NCBI GenBank assembly: GCA_937920515.1
Contig: CALEUG010000006.1
Coordinates: 96,000-137,731, forward strand
DNA from: an uncultured bacterium
Lineage (GTDB): Bacteria; Acidobacteriota; Aminicenantia; Aminicenantales; Saccharicenantaceae
Direction: 5' to 3'
Length of the DNA: 41,732 nucleotides
Positions 23,935 through 32,086 of the stretch are shown one piece after another. How positions within the stretch are numbered: position 1 is the first letter of the stretch; each line of letters starts with the position of its first letter. The notes beneath the pieces are model-generated. The model was not told the DNA's origin. It saw only the letters and a list, made by a program, of their open reading frames with translations, and made no database searches. A program made the position numbers and the translations under genes.

Positions 23935-25390
23935 GCATCTGGCGGTAAAGGTTCAAATAATCTTCGGCCGACTTTTCCCAGGAAAAATTGCTACCCAGGC
24001 CGTTTTCTACCAGCCGGGACCAGAAAGGTTCCCTCCGGTAAAAAGTAAGAGCCCGGGAGACGGCCTCGACCAGAGGACCGGTCTGGTATTCCTGAAACAG
24101 GAAGCCGTTGCCCTCAAGAGTGGCCGGGTTGAACTCAAAAACCGTATCCTTGAGGCCGCCGGTGCTACGGACAACCGGAACCGTTCCGTAGCGCAGGCTG
24201 TACATCTGGGTCAGGCCGCAGGGTTCGTAGCGGGAGGGAATAAGGAAGAAATCGCTGCCGGCATAAATCAACCTGGCCAGACGGTCGTCAAAGGCAATTT
24301 TCAGGCCGAGGCGGTCGGGATATTTTCGCCAGGCTTCTACCAGCAGGTTCTGGATTTCTATTTCTCCGGTTCCCAGAATAACCAGGTAAAGTTCTTTTTT
24401 TAGCAGCTGGTCCAGGCTCCTGACCAGCAGGTCAAAGCCCTTCTGCCCGGCCAGCCTGGAAACCATGCCCACCACCGGACGGACCGGGTCCGGGGAAAAA
24501 TTAAAGTGCCGGAGAAGCTCCAGCCGGCAGACTGACTTGCCGGCCAGGTTGCCCGGCGAATAGTGGGCGGGAAGGGCCGGGTCAGTCTCTGGATTCCAGT
24601 CCTGATAATCTATGCCATTTAAAATGCCGAAAAGACGCTCTGACCTCTTGCGCAGAACGCCCTCCAGTCCACAACCGAATTCGGCTGTCTGAATTTCCCG
24701 GCTGTAAGTCGGACTGACCGTGCTGATGGCATCGGAGTAGAGCAGCCCGGCTTTAAGGAAATTAACCTGGCCGTAAAATTCCAGGTCTTCCGGGTTGAAA
24801 AGATGGCCGGGAAGCCCGACCCGGCCGAGGAGGTCAGGTGGGAACAGGCCCTGATAGGCCAGGTTGTGAATGGTAAAAAGCAGCCTGGTACCATCAAAAA
24901 AGCCGTCAGCCGCCGGCCGGTGCCGGAGGTAGGCGAAGGCCGGGGCCGATTGCCAGTCGTGGGCGTGGATGATATCCGGCTTTAAGGAAAGAGCCTGGAG
25001 CGTTTTGAGGGCAGCCAGGGAGAAGAAGGCAAATCGCTCGCCGTTATCCGGATAATCTCCTTCCGGCCTGCTGTAAAGATAATCCCGGTCAAACAGCCGG
25101 TTGTTATCAATCAGGTAAACCCTGAAACCATCAGCCTGAAACTCCCGAACAGAAAAGGCCTTTTCCTGGCCGGGCCAGTCCACCGTCAATTGCTCGAAGA
25201 CCGGTTTAAGAGGAAGATTCTTCTTTCTCACCTCGCGGTGAAGTGGCATGATGACTGCGACTTCGACTTCGGGATTACGGGCCAGGTACCTGGGCAGGGC
25301 TCCGGTGACGTCGGCCAGACCTCCGGTCTTGGCCAGCGGGGCCATCTCCGGGGTCAGGAAGACAACTCTGATTCTGTTTTCCGGGTTCAT
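23906..25390 (-). CDS. glgA: Glycogen synthase (ADP-glucose type, GT5)
   Basis: A 494-residue GT-B glycosyltransferase that extends alpha-1,4 glucan from ADP-glucose. The N-terminal family signature is MAPLAKTGGLADVTGALP. IIHAHDWQSAPAFAYLRHRP follows, and then the second-domain motifs VGMVSRLAGQKGFDLL and PSRYEPCGLTQMYSLRYG, with STGGLKDTV. The length is usual. AAGGAG lies 5 bases before the ATG at 25390. It is transcribed against galT, with the last 29 bases of each gene overlapping, and it follows the CBM9-like gene by 9 bases, so those two are probably one transcript. Together with glgC and the branching enzyme this completes glycogen synthesis within 8 kb. Confidence 0.95.
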   Translation of the reverse strand: MNPENRIRVVFLTPEMAPLAKTGGLADVTGALPRYLARNPEVEVAVIMPLHREVRKKNLPLKPVFEQLTVDWPGQEKAFSVREFQADGFRVYLIDNNRLFDRDYLYSRPEGDYPDNGERFAFFSLAALKTLQALSLKPDIIHAHDWQSAPAFAYLRHRPAADGFFDGTRLLFTIHNLAYQGLFPPDLLGRVGLPGHLFNPEDLEFYGQVNFLKAGLLYSDAISTVSPTYSREIQTAEFGCGLEGVLRKRSERLFGILNGIDYQDWNPETDPALPAHYSPGNLAGKSVCRLELLRHFNFSPDPVRPVVGMVSRLAGQKGFDLLVRSLDQLLKKELYLVILGTGEIEIQNLLVEAWRKYPDRLGLKIAFDDRLARLIYAGSDFFLIPSRYEPCGLTQMYSLRYGTVPVVRSTGGLKDTVFEFNPATLEGNGFLFQEYQTGPLVEAVSRALTFYRREPFWSRLVENGLGSNFSWEKSAEDYLNLYRQMLSWPAARFS

Positions 25391-25399
25391 GTCTTCTCC

Positions 25400-26242
25400 T
25401 TAAATTTTTATTTCCTTCCGGGAAAAAATGACCCGGGAAAAACACTCGGGTATATGAGAATCATACACTCCGTGGGCGTTGAGGGCCCAGCCGGCCGAAG
25501 GTTCCAGCCTGCGACCCCCTGCTTCCAGGACTTCAAAGCGGGAAAAGCTCATCCGCCAGACGTCACCATCAACCGGGGGAAGAGGACGTCCCTGGGCCAG
25601 GATTTCCATACCTTTCCAGGGAAAGGCCAGTTCAACCGTCCAGCCGCGGTCGACATCCGAGGAATCGTTCAGGGTGCCATCCACCCGGACCGCCCATTTC
25701 AGGCCGGGGAAATCCCAGTCCATGAAGGCCCAGCGCCGGCCGCGCGGATGACGTCGAAAACGAGAGGCATCCTGGAACCCCCCCAGAACATCCACCTGCC
25801 GCCGGTACAGGTTGAATTCAGGCCGATCGAAAAAGCCTCCCGGCTTCAGGGCCTCCTGCCAGATGTAAAAAACCTCGTAAATGGTGCCCAGGGCATTGAC
25901 CTGAAGCTCGTAGTAGCAATCCGGCCCGGCGATAAAAACTTCAACGTCGTTCTCCAGCCAGAGGAAAGAGTCCCTCTCTCTGAGATGGGCCTGAACATCG
26001 GGTTCTTCCACCCAGAAGGCCAGGTAAAAATATTCATCATCCCAGAGAGCAGCCACCCTGGTCTCAAGCCAGGCCCGCTTTCCGGTAACCAGGTCGACGA
26101 ACCTCTCCGAACGGGGCGCTCCGTTCCAGGCCGGCTTATCCAGGTTCCCGTCGACTTCAAGAGGCAAAGAAGTCCGCAGGCAGGTATAGCTGGCCGGGGG
26201 AGCGGGCATCATTCGTTCAAAATCATATTTACTGTTTTCCAC
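25400..26242 (-). CDS. CBM9-like carbohydrate-binding protein
   Basis: A 280-residue beta-sandwich protein similar to the stand-alone carbohydrate-binding family 9-like group. Typical blocks are LPLEVDGNLDKPAWNGAP, VAALWDDEYFYLAFWVEEPD, DVEVFIAGPDCYYELQVNA and DRGWTVELAFPWKGME. No catalytic domain and no signal peptide are visible, which is unusual for a CBM9 protein, as most belong to secreted xylanases. The start is a GTG at 26242 with AGGG about 9 bases upstream; an internal ATG near residue 11 is possible. It precedes glgA by 9 bases on the same strand, so it may act on intracellular polysaccharide. Its function is not established. Confidence 0.75.
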   Translation of the reverse strand: MENSKYDFERMMPAPPASYTCLRTSLPLEVDGNLDKPAWNGAPRSERFVDLVTGKRAWLETRVAALWDDEYFYLAFWVEEPDVQAHLRERDSFLWLENDVEVFIAGPDCYYELQVNALGTIYEVFYIWQEALKPGGFFDRPEFNLYRRQVDVLGGFQDASRFRRHPRGRRWAFMDWDFPGLKWAVRVDGTLNDSSDVDRGWTVELAFPWKGMEILAQGRPLPPVDGDVWRMSFSRFEVLEAGGRRLEPSAGWALNAHGVYDSHIPECFSRVIFSRKEIKI

Positions 26243-26366
26243 GACTTAAATCCCTGTGACCTAATCGATGAAGATTAATATTACCAGCAAAAGCTGCTGC
26301 TGACAATCCGGGTGCTGTCAGAAGAACCTGCGGGTTGACAGCCAGAGCGGGGTAGGGCAGAATGAA

Positions 26367-26756
26367 GTGCCGATGGTAGTGGTGGCTGCGGTTTTTAAGA
26401 AAAAGGGCCGGGTGTTGCTGGCCGAAAGAAGCGGAGACGACCCCCAAACGGGATGGGAATTTCCAGGTGGAAAGGTTGAGCCGGGAGAAACCCCGGAACA
26501 GGCTCTGGTCAGGGAAATCAGAGAAGAAATGGGAGTGCCCATAACAGTTATCTGTTATCTGGAATCGGTAGACCTGCCGGGAGCCACCGACACCAGGCTT
26601 ATGGCTTTTGAAGCCAGGCTGGAGTCAGAGGACATAAGCCTGAGCTCGCACCGCCGGTATGCCTGGGTCAGGCCCGAAGAACTGAGCCGTTTCGGTCTTC
26701 TGCCAGCCGACCGGCAACTGGTTACTAAACTGCTGGCCCGGAACCTTCTGGGCTGA
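26367..26756 (+). CDS. MutT-like Nudix hydrolase
   Basis: A 129-residue Nudix protein that would hydrolyse a nucleoside diphosphate linked to another group, such as oxidised dNTPs, releasing pyrophosphate. The Nudix box is complete (GGKVEPGETPEQALVREI, then REEMG), and the first strand VVVAAVFKKKGRVLLAER resembles MutT/CTP pyrophosphohydrolase (NudG-like) proteins. The start is GTG at 26367, or ATG two codons later; neither has a strong Shine-Dalgarno. It is divergent from the CBM9-like gene and 58 bases before the rRNA methyltransferase gene. The substrate cannot be read from the sequence. Confidence 0.87.
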   Translation: MPMVVVAAVFKKKGRVLLAERSGDDPQTGWEFPGGKVEPGETPEQALVREIREEMGVPITVICYLESVDLPGATDTRLMAFEARLESEDISLSSHRRYAWVRPEELSRFGLLPADRQLVTKLLARNLLG

Positions 26757-26814
26757 GCCCCGCTGGCGGAGCGGGCAGCTTGAGCCAAACACTGAAACTG
26801 AAGACAGAAAAGAA

Positions 26815-28029
26815 ATGAATAAAGCCGGGAAACAAGAAAAAAACCGGGAGAAAACCCGGGTCAGGAAGGGAATTATTCTCAAGCCCGGTCGGGAAAAATC
26901 GGTCCTCAGCCGGCACCACTGGATATTTTCCGGAGCCATAAAGTCCTATCCGGAAAATTTCGTCAACGGAGAAATCTACCCGGTTTATTCAGACTCCGGT
27001 CAGCTCCTCGGGCACGGGTATTTCAACCAGAAATGCTCCCTGGCCGGAAGGTTGCTGAGTTTCGGCCAGGAAGACCCGCAACGGGCGCTGCGGAGAAACC
27101 TGCAGCAGGCAGTTCAGCTGAGACGGCAGGTCTATGGCCAGGCTGAAGCGGTTCGCCTGGTGAATGGCGAGAGCGATAACCTGCCCGGGCTGGTGGTTGA
27201 CCGTTACGGGCCCGGCCTGGTAATACAGGTTTCCACCCTGGGAATAGAAAAAATTAAGAGCCTGATACTGGGCCTGCTGAAAGAGATCCTGAAACCCGCC
27301 TACATCTACGAAAAATCTGTGATACCTTCTCGGAAAGAAGAAGGTCTGGGCGAGTCTGAAGGCTTGCTGGCCGGAAGGCTGGAAGAACCGGTCCTGGTCG
27401 AGGAAAACGGCTTAAAGTTCAACATCTACCTGACCGAATCCCAGAAAACCGGTTTTTTCTTAGACCAGAGAGAAATGCGTCAGCTGGTGCGCTCCCTGGC
27501 TGGTGGCTTGAAAGTCCTGGATGGCTTCTGCTACACCGGCGGCTTTGCCGTGGCTGCCCTGAAGGGAGGGGCCCGTCGGGTTGACCTGATCGATTATTCG
27601 AAAAGAGCCCTGGAAACGGCCGGGGCCAACCTGCGGCTTAACAGCTTTTCGGAAAATTCTTTCAGCCTGGTCAACCGGGATATGTTTGAATTCCTGGAAG
27701 AAACCAGACAGCTCGATTACGGGCTGGTTATCCTGGACCCCCCGGCCTTTGCCCGCAAGAAAGCCGATGAAAAGCAGGCGGTCAGGGCCTACCGGGAGCT
27801 CAACCGGCTGGCCATGTCGAAGATGCAGCCTGGAAGTCTTCTTCTGACGTTTTCCTGCTCTTATTATGTGGACAGCCAGACTTTCCAGAAGACCATCTTC
27901 CAGGCAGCCCTGGAAGCCGGTCGTCAGGCCAGGATAATCCAGCGCCACCGCCAGGCCCTGGACCATCCGGTCAGTATTTTCCACCCTGAAAGCGATTATC
28001 TTAAAGGCCTGCTTCTCTACCTCAGTTAG
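26815..28029 (+). CDS. rlmI: RlmI-like 23S rRNA cytosine methyltransferase
   Basis: A 404-residue SAM-dependent methyltransferase of the RlmI/YccW family. A PUA RNA-binding domain (about 22-100, KPGREKSVLSRHHWIFSGA and VYSDSGQLLGHGYFN) is followed by an EEHEE-type linker (VNGESDNLPGLVVDRYG). The Rossmann methyltransferase domain has FLDQREMR, the SAM motif LDGFCYTGGFAVAALKGGA, LDPPAFARKK, and the active-site cysteine in TFSCSYYVD. E. coli RlmI makes m5C1962 in 23S rRNA; homologues are usually annotated class I rRNA methyltransferases. The N-terminal 20 residues are unusually rich in Lys and Arg. Family membership is firm, while the modified base is inferred. A 485-base non-coding gap follows. 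Confidence 0.86.
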   Translation: MNKAGKQEKNREKTRVRKGIILKPGREKSVLSRHHWIFSGAIKSYPENFVNGEIYPVYSDSGQLLGHGYFNQKCSLAGRLLSFGQEDPQRALRRNLQQAVQLRRQVYGQAEAVRLVNGESDNLPGLVVDRYGPGLVIQVSTLGIEKIKSLILGLLKEILKPAYIYEKSVIPSRKEEGLGESEGLLAGRLEEPVLVEENGLKFNIYLTESQKTGFFLDQREMRQLVRSLAGGLKVLDGFCYTGGFAVAALKGGARRVDLIDYSKRALETAGANLRLNSFSENSFSLVNRDMFEFLEETRQLDYGLVILDPPAFARKKADEKQAVRAYRELNRLAMSKMQPGSLLLTFSCSYYVDSQTFQKTIFQAALEAGRQARIIQRHRQALDHPVSIFHPESDYLKGLLLYLS

Positions 28030-28130
28030 GATAACCGGAGTCATCCTTTATCTTTGAGAGGATTAAAGGCCGCTATAAATGAGTACTGTGGCCCGGTCTG
28101 GAGGGGATGGTTTTGATAATATATGAACAA

Positions 28131-28352
28131 TTATTCATATGTCAGGTGATGGACAATGAAGGTCAGAGTTGGCCACAGGTGAGGCCCCACTCGGCTGAAG
28201 GCCAGGCTAAAAGCCGGGCCTGAGGCTTTAGAGATGGTCAGGGTAGCTTCCCGGTCCGCACACGGTTGAGCCGGGCCAGATACCCTGATGAGACCTGAGG
28301 TATCTCTGTAAAAATTATAATTTTGAATCCCTCCTGCCCGGAAAGAATTCAC
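28131..28352 (-). pseudogene. Possible small ORF or gene remnant
   Basis: A 73-codon frame with no recognised domain and no Shine-Dalgarno that I can see. The segment FYRDTSGLIRVSGPA loosely resembles the C-terminal tail of some type IV pilin-like proteins, which suggests a decayed pilin end, but the rest of such a protein (the hydrophobic N-terminal helix) is absent. It spans two of the gap's inverted repeats. It may be a chance frame. Confidence 0.15.
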
Positions 28353-28468
28353 CTTCAGGCATTACACTCACCTTATCCGGAAATTTATCGGGATCGGTCA
28401 TAAAGAAAATCTTCTTCCTGAAACTCCAGAATGAAAGTATCACTGATGCCCTGACCGTATACAAGTGT

Positions 28469-28497
28469 TTGCCCCCGCCGGCAAAATTAAATATAAT
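28469..28497 (+). promoter_or_regulatory. Promoter of the 28515 membrane protein gene
   Basis: TTGCCC (28469-28474), 17 bases, then a perfect TATAAT (28492-28497). The predicted start is about 28504, giving a leader of about 11 bases that still contains GAGGAGG just before the ATG at 28515. Confidence 0.6.
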
Positions 28498-28514
28498 CAG
28501 GCGGAGGAGGCAAG

Positions 28515-28985
28515 ATGGAAGCCCGGGAAATAATCAGGAGAACACACCGCATCGCTGCCCTGGTCGGCTTTTCGGTCCTGGGGGCGATGGGCCTTTATCT
28601 GGTGCTGGTAGAACTGATCCGTAGCAAAATGGCTCCGTTCAACGGACTTTACCCGATAACTGACCTGCAGACCATCAGAAACCTTCGGTACCTGTTCTAT
28701 GGACTTTCGGCCGGGAGTGTTATCCTAACCCGCATCCTGCAATCTCTGCTTCTGAGGAAAAAGCCGGGAGACAGCCCGGAAGACCTGCTCAACAAGCTCC
28801 ACCGCACCTCTCTCATCATGGTCATCATGAGCGAACTGCCGGCCCTGTTCGGTTTGCTTTTATTTTTAATCCGGGGCTTATACCGCGATTTCTACATACT
28901 TCTTGGAATTTCGGTGGTGGTCCTCTTTATTTTCTTTCCCAGGCGACGGGCCTGGGAAGAATGGCTGGTCAGCCACCAGTCCTGA
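28515..28985 (+). CDS. Small four-helix membrane protein, unknown function
   Basis: A 156-residue protein I do not recognise. Four hydrophobic segments are visible, at about 13-34 (AALVGFSVLGAMGLYLVLV), 57-75, 95-117 (LIMVIMSELPALFGLLLFLI) and 122-140 (YILLGISVVVLFIFF), each flanked by positive residues. A basic, amphipathic stretch stands at the N-terminus, and the end is PRRRAWEEWL. The layout resembles small inner-membrane proteins with paired helices. GGAGGAGG directly before the ATG and a good promoter upstream argue that it is a real, well-expressed gene. It is followed by 118 bases before the M1 peptidase gene, which seems to have its own promoter. Confidence 0.75.
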   Translation: MEAREIIRRTHRIAALVGFSVLGAMGLYLVLVELIRSKMAPFNGLYPITDLQTIRNLRYLFYGLSAGSVILTRILQSLLLRKKPGDSPEDLLNKLHRTSLIMVIMSELPALFGLLLFLIRGLYRDFYILLGISVVVLFIFFPRRRAWEEWLVSHQS

Positions 28986-29068
28986 AGCCAGCCACGACCG
29001 CGAGAAAAGGCCCTGTTCAAAATGTTCCGGAGGCGAAAGTAAATCTGGTGGCTCTTATCCTTCGTATA

Positions 29069-29074
29069 TATAAT
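29069..29074 (+). promoter_or_regulatory. Candidate -10 box of the M1 peptidase gene
   Basis: A perfect TATAAT lies 29 bases before the ATG at 29104, inside an AT-rich patch. No good -35 is found at 16-18 bases, so it is tentative. Confidence 0.3.
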
Positions 29075-29103
29075 CTTCATAATTCTTGAGAAGTGAGGTT
29101 CAG

Positions 29104-31206
29104 ATGAAAAGACCATACCTGGAAAAGACCGGCCGGGTCTTCTACCTGTTGCTGGTTTTGTTACTGGCCTGTGGTTTGAAGGCAGCCTCCGCTGACCGGC
29201 CCGTCCGCTTTGACCTGAAGGTGGAATTGCTGCCGGAAACCGCCACCCTTCAGGGAAAGGGGACTATTGTCTGGACCAACCGGACGGCAGATTACATCCC
29301 GGACATTCAATTCCACCTTTACTGGAACGCCTTCAAGAACGAGCTTTCCACCATGGCCCGCGAAGCCCGCCGGGAAAAGATGATATCCAGGTACAGGGTT
29401 AAAAAAGATGAGTGGGGCTGGATTAAACTGATTTCCCTGAGCACGGATTCCGGCCTGGACCTGTTGCCGTCAGCCAGCTTCATCAGCCCGGATGAACCTC
29501 ATAATCCAGATGACCAGACTGTCCTGCGGGTGGAGCTGCCCGAGCCCCTGGCCCCGGGCCAGGCCATCACCCTGAACCTGGAATTCCAGGCCAGGGTGCC
29601 AGGAAATGGACTGAGAACAGGCTATTACCGGGACGGCTTTTTTATCGCCCAGTGGTTTCCCAAACCAGGAGTGTACGAAGAAGGCCGGGGCTGGAACTGT
29701 CACGAGTATCACCTGAACTCGGAATTCTATGCCGATTTTGCCGATTACCGGGTAGAAATTACAGTGCCCAGCCGGATGGTCGTTGGAGCCTGCGGAGAAG
29801 AAGTTGACAAACGGGATGACCCGGCTACCGGCAAAACCACTTATACTTATGTTCAGCAGAATATCCACGATTTTGCCTGGACAGCCTCCCCCCGGTTTGT
29901 CAAGCTGGAGCGCTGGTTTAAGGGCCAGGAAGAAGTCAGGCCTGAAGAATACCGGCAGATGGCGGCGCTGCTGGGCTTAGAGCCGGAAGAAATCAGGCTG
30001 CCGGATGTCAGGATGATCCTGTTGATAGAAAAGCAACATCAAAAACAGGCCGAACGGCATTTCAGGGCATTGAGAGCCGCTCTGAAGTATTATGGCCTGT
30101 GGTATGGTCCTTATCCTTACCGAACAATTACCATGGTCGACCCGCCGTTTCGAACCGGAAGCGGCGGAATGGAATATCCGACGCTCTTTACCGCCGGCAC
30201 TTCGGTCATACTGGAAAAGGATGTGCTTTCTCCTGAACAGGTTATAATTCATGAATTCGGGCACGGCTACTGGTACGGGCTGGTGGCCAACAACGAGTTC
30301 GAAGAAGCCTGGCTGGATGAAGGGATTAACACCTATTCCACCGGCAGGGTTTCGGAGGTGGCCTACGGGCCGGGGCGGCTGCCCCTTCGCTTCAACGGGC
30401 TGCCGCTGAACTGGCTGCTTAAAACCCCGGCGGTATACGACTGGCAGCTGGGCCGGCTGGTCTCAGCCACGGTGGCCGAGCTTGACCCGATAGTCACCGA
30501 CTCCTGGAAGTTCTACAACTCCATGAGCTATTCTCTGAACGTTTACTACCGGGCGGCCACCTGCCTCCATACCCTGGAGAGATTGCTGGGAGAAAAAATC
30601 TGGGCCAGGGTCATGCGCACCTACCATATGAGATATCGCTTCCGCCATCCAAAGACCGGGGATTTTATCCGGGTGGTTAACGAAGTTTCGGGCCAGGACC
30701 TGACCTGGTTCTTCCAGGAATTCTTTTATAGCGCCAATAATTTCGACTATGCCATCGCCTCGGTTGAAATCGGTTTGAAGCCTGAAAAGTACAGGGGAGT
30801 ATTTGACAGCCTGCCAACCGCCAATTCCGCCTGGCCCGCGGCCCCGGCCCGGGGAAAACCTGCTCTCAAGCAAGAAAAAATTTACCAGACGACAATCACC
30901 CTGCGCCGCCTGGGCCAGGCCCGTCCCGGGCCCGGGTACAGCCTGAAGCTCCGGGTTGATTTTGAAGACGGCAGCAGCGAGTGGCGGGAATGGGACGGGC
31001 AGGGCCGCTGGGCTCGCTTTTATTTCGAAAAGCCGGCCCGGGTAAAAACGGCAGTTCTTGACCCCGAAGCCATCTGGCTGGTCGACAGCAATTTTTCCAA
31101 TAACAGTTATTCGAAGACAGGCCCCGGAGCCAGGCTCATGTCCGCCACTGGAAAACTGGTCTGGTTCCTGCAGCACCTGCTGCTGACATTCTCCGGTCTG
31201 GTGTAA
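29104..31206 (+). CDS. Exported M1 family aminopeptidase
   Basis: A 700-residue zinc aminopeptidase. A signal peptide (about 8-33, with the hydrophobic run FYLLLVLLLACGL) predicts export. The first 200 residues form the beta-rich saddle domain. The M1 exopeptidase motif appears as GSGGMEYPTLF, in place of the usual GAMEN. The zinc site is HEFGH at 383-387 with the third ligand Glu406 in WLDEGINTYS, which is the classic HExxH-x18-E spacing. The C-terminal beta domain is followed by a hydrophobic last 16 residues. It probably degrades peptides in the periplasm. I chose the ATG at 29104 because GAGG stands just before it; the upstream TTG at 29086 would place that site inside the gene. A membrane protein gene follows after 16 bases. 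Confidence 0.91.
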   Translation: MKRPYLEKTGRVFYLLLVLLLACGLKAASADRPVRFDLKVELLPETATLQGKGTIVWTNRTADYIPDIQFHLYWNAFKNELSTMAREARREKMISRYRVKKDEWGWIKLISLSTDSGLDLLPSASFISPDEPHNPDDQTVLRVELPEPLAPGQAITLNLEFQARVPGNGLRTGYYRDGFFIAQWFPKPGVYEEGRGWNCHEYHLNSEFYADFADYRVEITVPSRMVVGACGEEVDKRDDPATGKTTYTYVQQNIHDFAWTASPRFVKLERWFKGQEEVRPEEYRQMAALLGLEPEEIRLPDVRMILLIEKQHQKQAERHFRALRAALKYYGLWYGPYPYRTITMVDPPFRTGSGGMEYPTLFTAGTSVILEKDVLSPEQVIIHEFGHGYWYGLVANNEFEEAWLDEGINTYSTGRVSEVAYGPGRLPLRFNGLPLNWLLKTPAVYDWQLGRLVSATVAELDPIVTDSWKFYNSMSYSLNVYYRAATCLHTLERLLGEKIWARVMRTYHMRYRFRHPKTGDFIRVVNEVSGQDLTWFFQEFFYSANNFDYAIASVEIGLKPEKYRGVFDSLPTANSAWPAAPARGKPALKQEKIYQTTITLRRLGQARPGPGYSLKLRVDFEDGSSEWREWDGQGRWARFYFEKPARVKTAVLDPEAIWLVDSNFSNNSYSKTGPGARLMSATGKLVWFLQHLLLTFSGLV

Positions 31207-31222
31207 GCGGGAGGAGACGACG

Positions 31223-32086
31223 ATGAGCCTTAAAACCCACCTCAATTCCGGTATTAACAGGTCTCTATCCAGGTTAAGACTCTCAGTCTACATCTGGCTG
31301 GTATTGCTGTTTCTGGCTTTGGTGGCCCTGGCCCCTATCAATTCTCTCCTGAGAAGCAACCTCGGCCATTTTTACCTTCCGGAAAAACCACTTATGCCCT
31401 TTGAATTTAACCTGGTCGAAGTCATTCTGGCCAATCAACAAATCCTGACCCCCTATGCCGGCTTTCTGCTGACCCTGATGCTGCTCGCCTGCCTGATTTT
31501 TATTTTCCTTAGCGCTGGCCTGTTCGGCCGGATGCTCAGCCCCGACCCGGTGGTAACCTTCAGGGAATTTCTGGCTGACGGAGCCCGTCACTTCTGGAAG
31601 TTCATTCTTTCGCTTCTGGCTTTTCTTCCATTTCTGGCTGTATTCTTAATCCTTTTCCAATTTCTGGCCGCCCCGCTTAACTGGTGGTCAGGTCGGGCCG
31701 TAACTGAATGGCCGGTTATCATCGCCTCCAACCTCAGGCTGTTAATCCTGATTCTGCTCTGGACTGCCCTCAAGCTGCTCCTGGACCTGGCCAGAATAAT
31801 CATGTTATCCGGGTCAAAAAAAGTAATCCCGGCTTACGTTTCAGCCCTTCTTTTCCTGAAACATAACTTTTTCGGGCTCTGGGGGCTGTACCTGCTGCTC
31901 GGCCTGATGGTTATTTCAATTTCAGCTTTCTGGTTATTTCTGCTTCGCCTTTTTCCGGCTGGTACCACACCTGGAGTTCTGGCCCTTATAATTGCGGGCC
32001 AGGTTTATATAATCTTCAGGGTTCTGGCCCGACAGGTCTTCATCGGGGTTGAATATTCCTATTACCTCAAACGGAAAGGCAGTTAA
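31223..32086 (+). CDS. Polytopic membrane protein, unknown function
   Basis: A 287-residue protein with about six hydrophobic segments: 23-42 (VYIWLVLLFLALVALAP), 76-100, 125-150 (ILSLLAFLPFLAVFLILF), 168-190, 214-235 (LWGLYLLLGLMVISISAFW) and 247-265. I recognise no family-specific motif; the layout resembles DUF-type integral membrane proteins of about 280 residues. A GGAGGAGA site precedes the ATG. It starts 16 bases after the M1 peptidase gene, and its stop is directly followed by the ATG of the beta-CASP gene, so the three are probably one transcript. A role in anchoring or regulating the peptidase is only a guess. Confidence 0.7.
   Translation: MSLKTHLNSGINRSLSRLRLSVYIWLVLLFLALVALAPINSLLRSNLGHFYLPEKPLMPFEFNLVEVILANQQILTPYAGFLLTLMLLACLIFIFLSAGLFGRMLSPDPVVTFREFLADGARHFWKFILSLLAFLPFLAVFLILFQFLAAPLNWWSGRAVTEWPVIIASNLRLLILILLWTALKLLLDLARIIMLSGSKKVIPAYVSALLFLKHNFFGLWGLYLLLGLMVISISAFWLFLLRLFPAGTTPGVLALIIAGQVYIIFRVLARQVFIGVEYSYYLKRKGS

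Larger units (their letters stand above)
28030..28514. other. 485-bp non-coding gap with several inverted repeats
   Basis: This is the only gap above 300 bases. It contains no convincing gene. By eye it holds four inverted repeats: (a) two mutually exclusive small hairpins at 28043-28069 (ATCCT/AGGAT and CCTTTA/TAAAGG); (b) ATATGAA/TTCATAT at 28121-28140; (c) AGATACC/GGTATCT at 28278-28305; (d) a perfect 14-bp palindrome AAAATTATAATTTT at 28311-28324. None has a T-tract that would make it a standard terminator. A minus-strand frame of 73 codons (28131-28352) lies inside. The last 45 bases hold the promoter of the next gene. An RNA element or a decayed gene are both possible. Confidence 0.5.

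Noticed and set aside
25190-26278. Plus-strand open frame of 362 codons opposite glgA and the CBM9-like gene
   Set aside because: No domain or start signal; both minus-strand genes are well supported.
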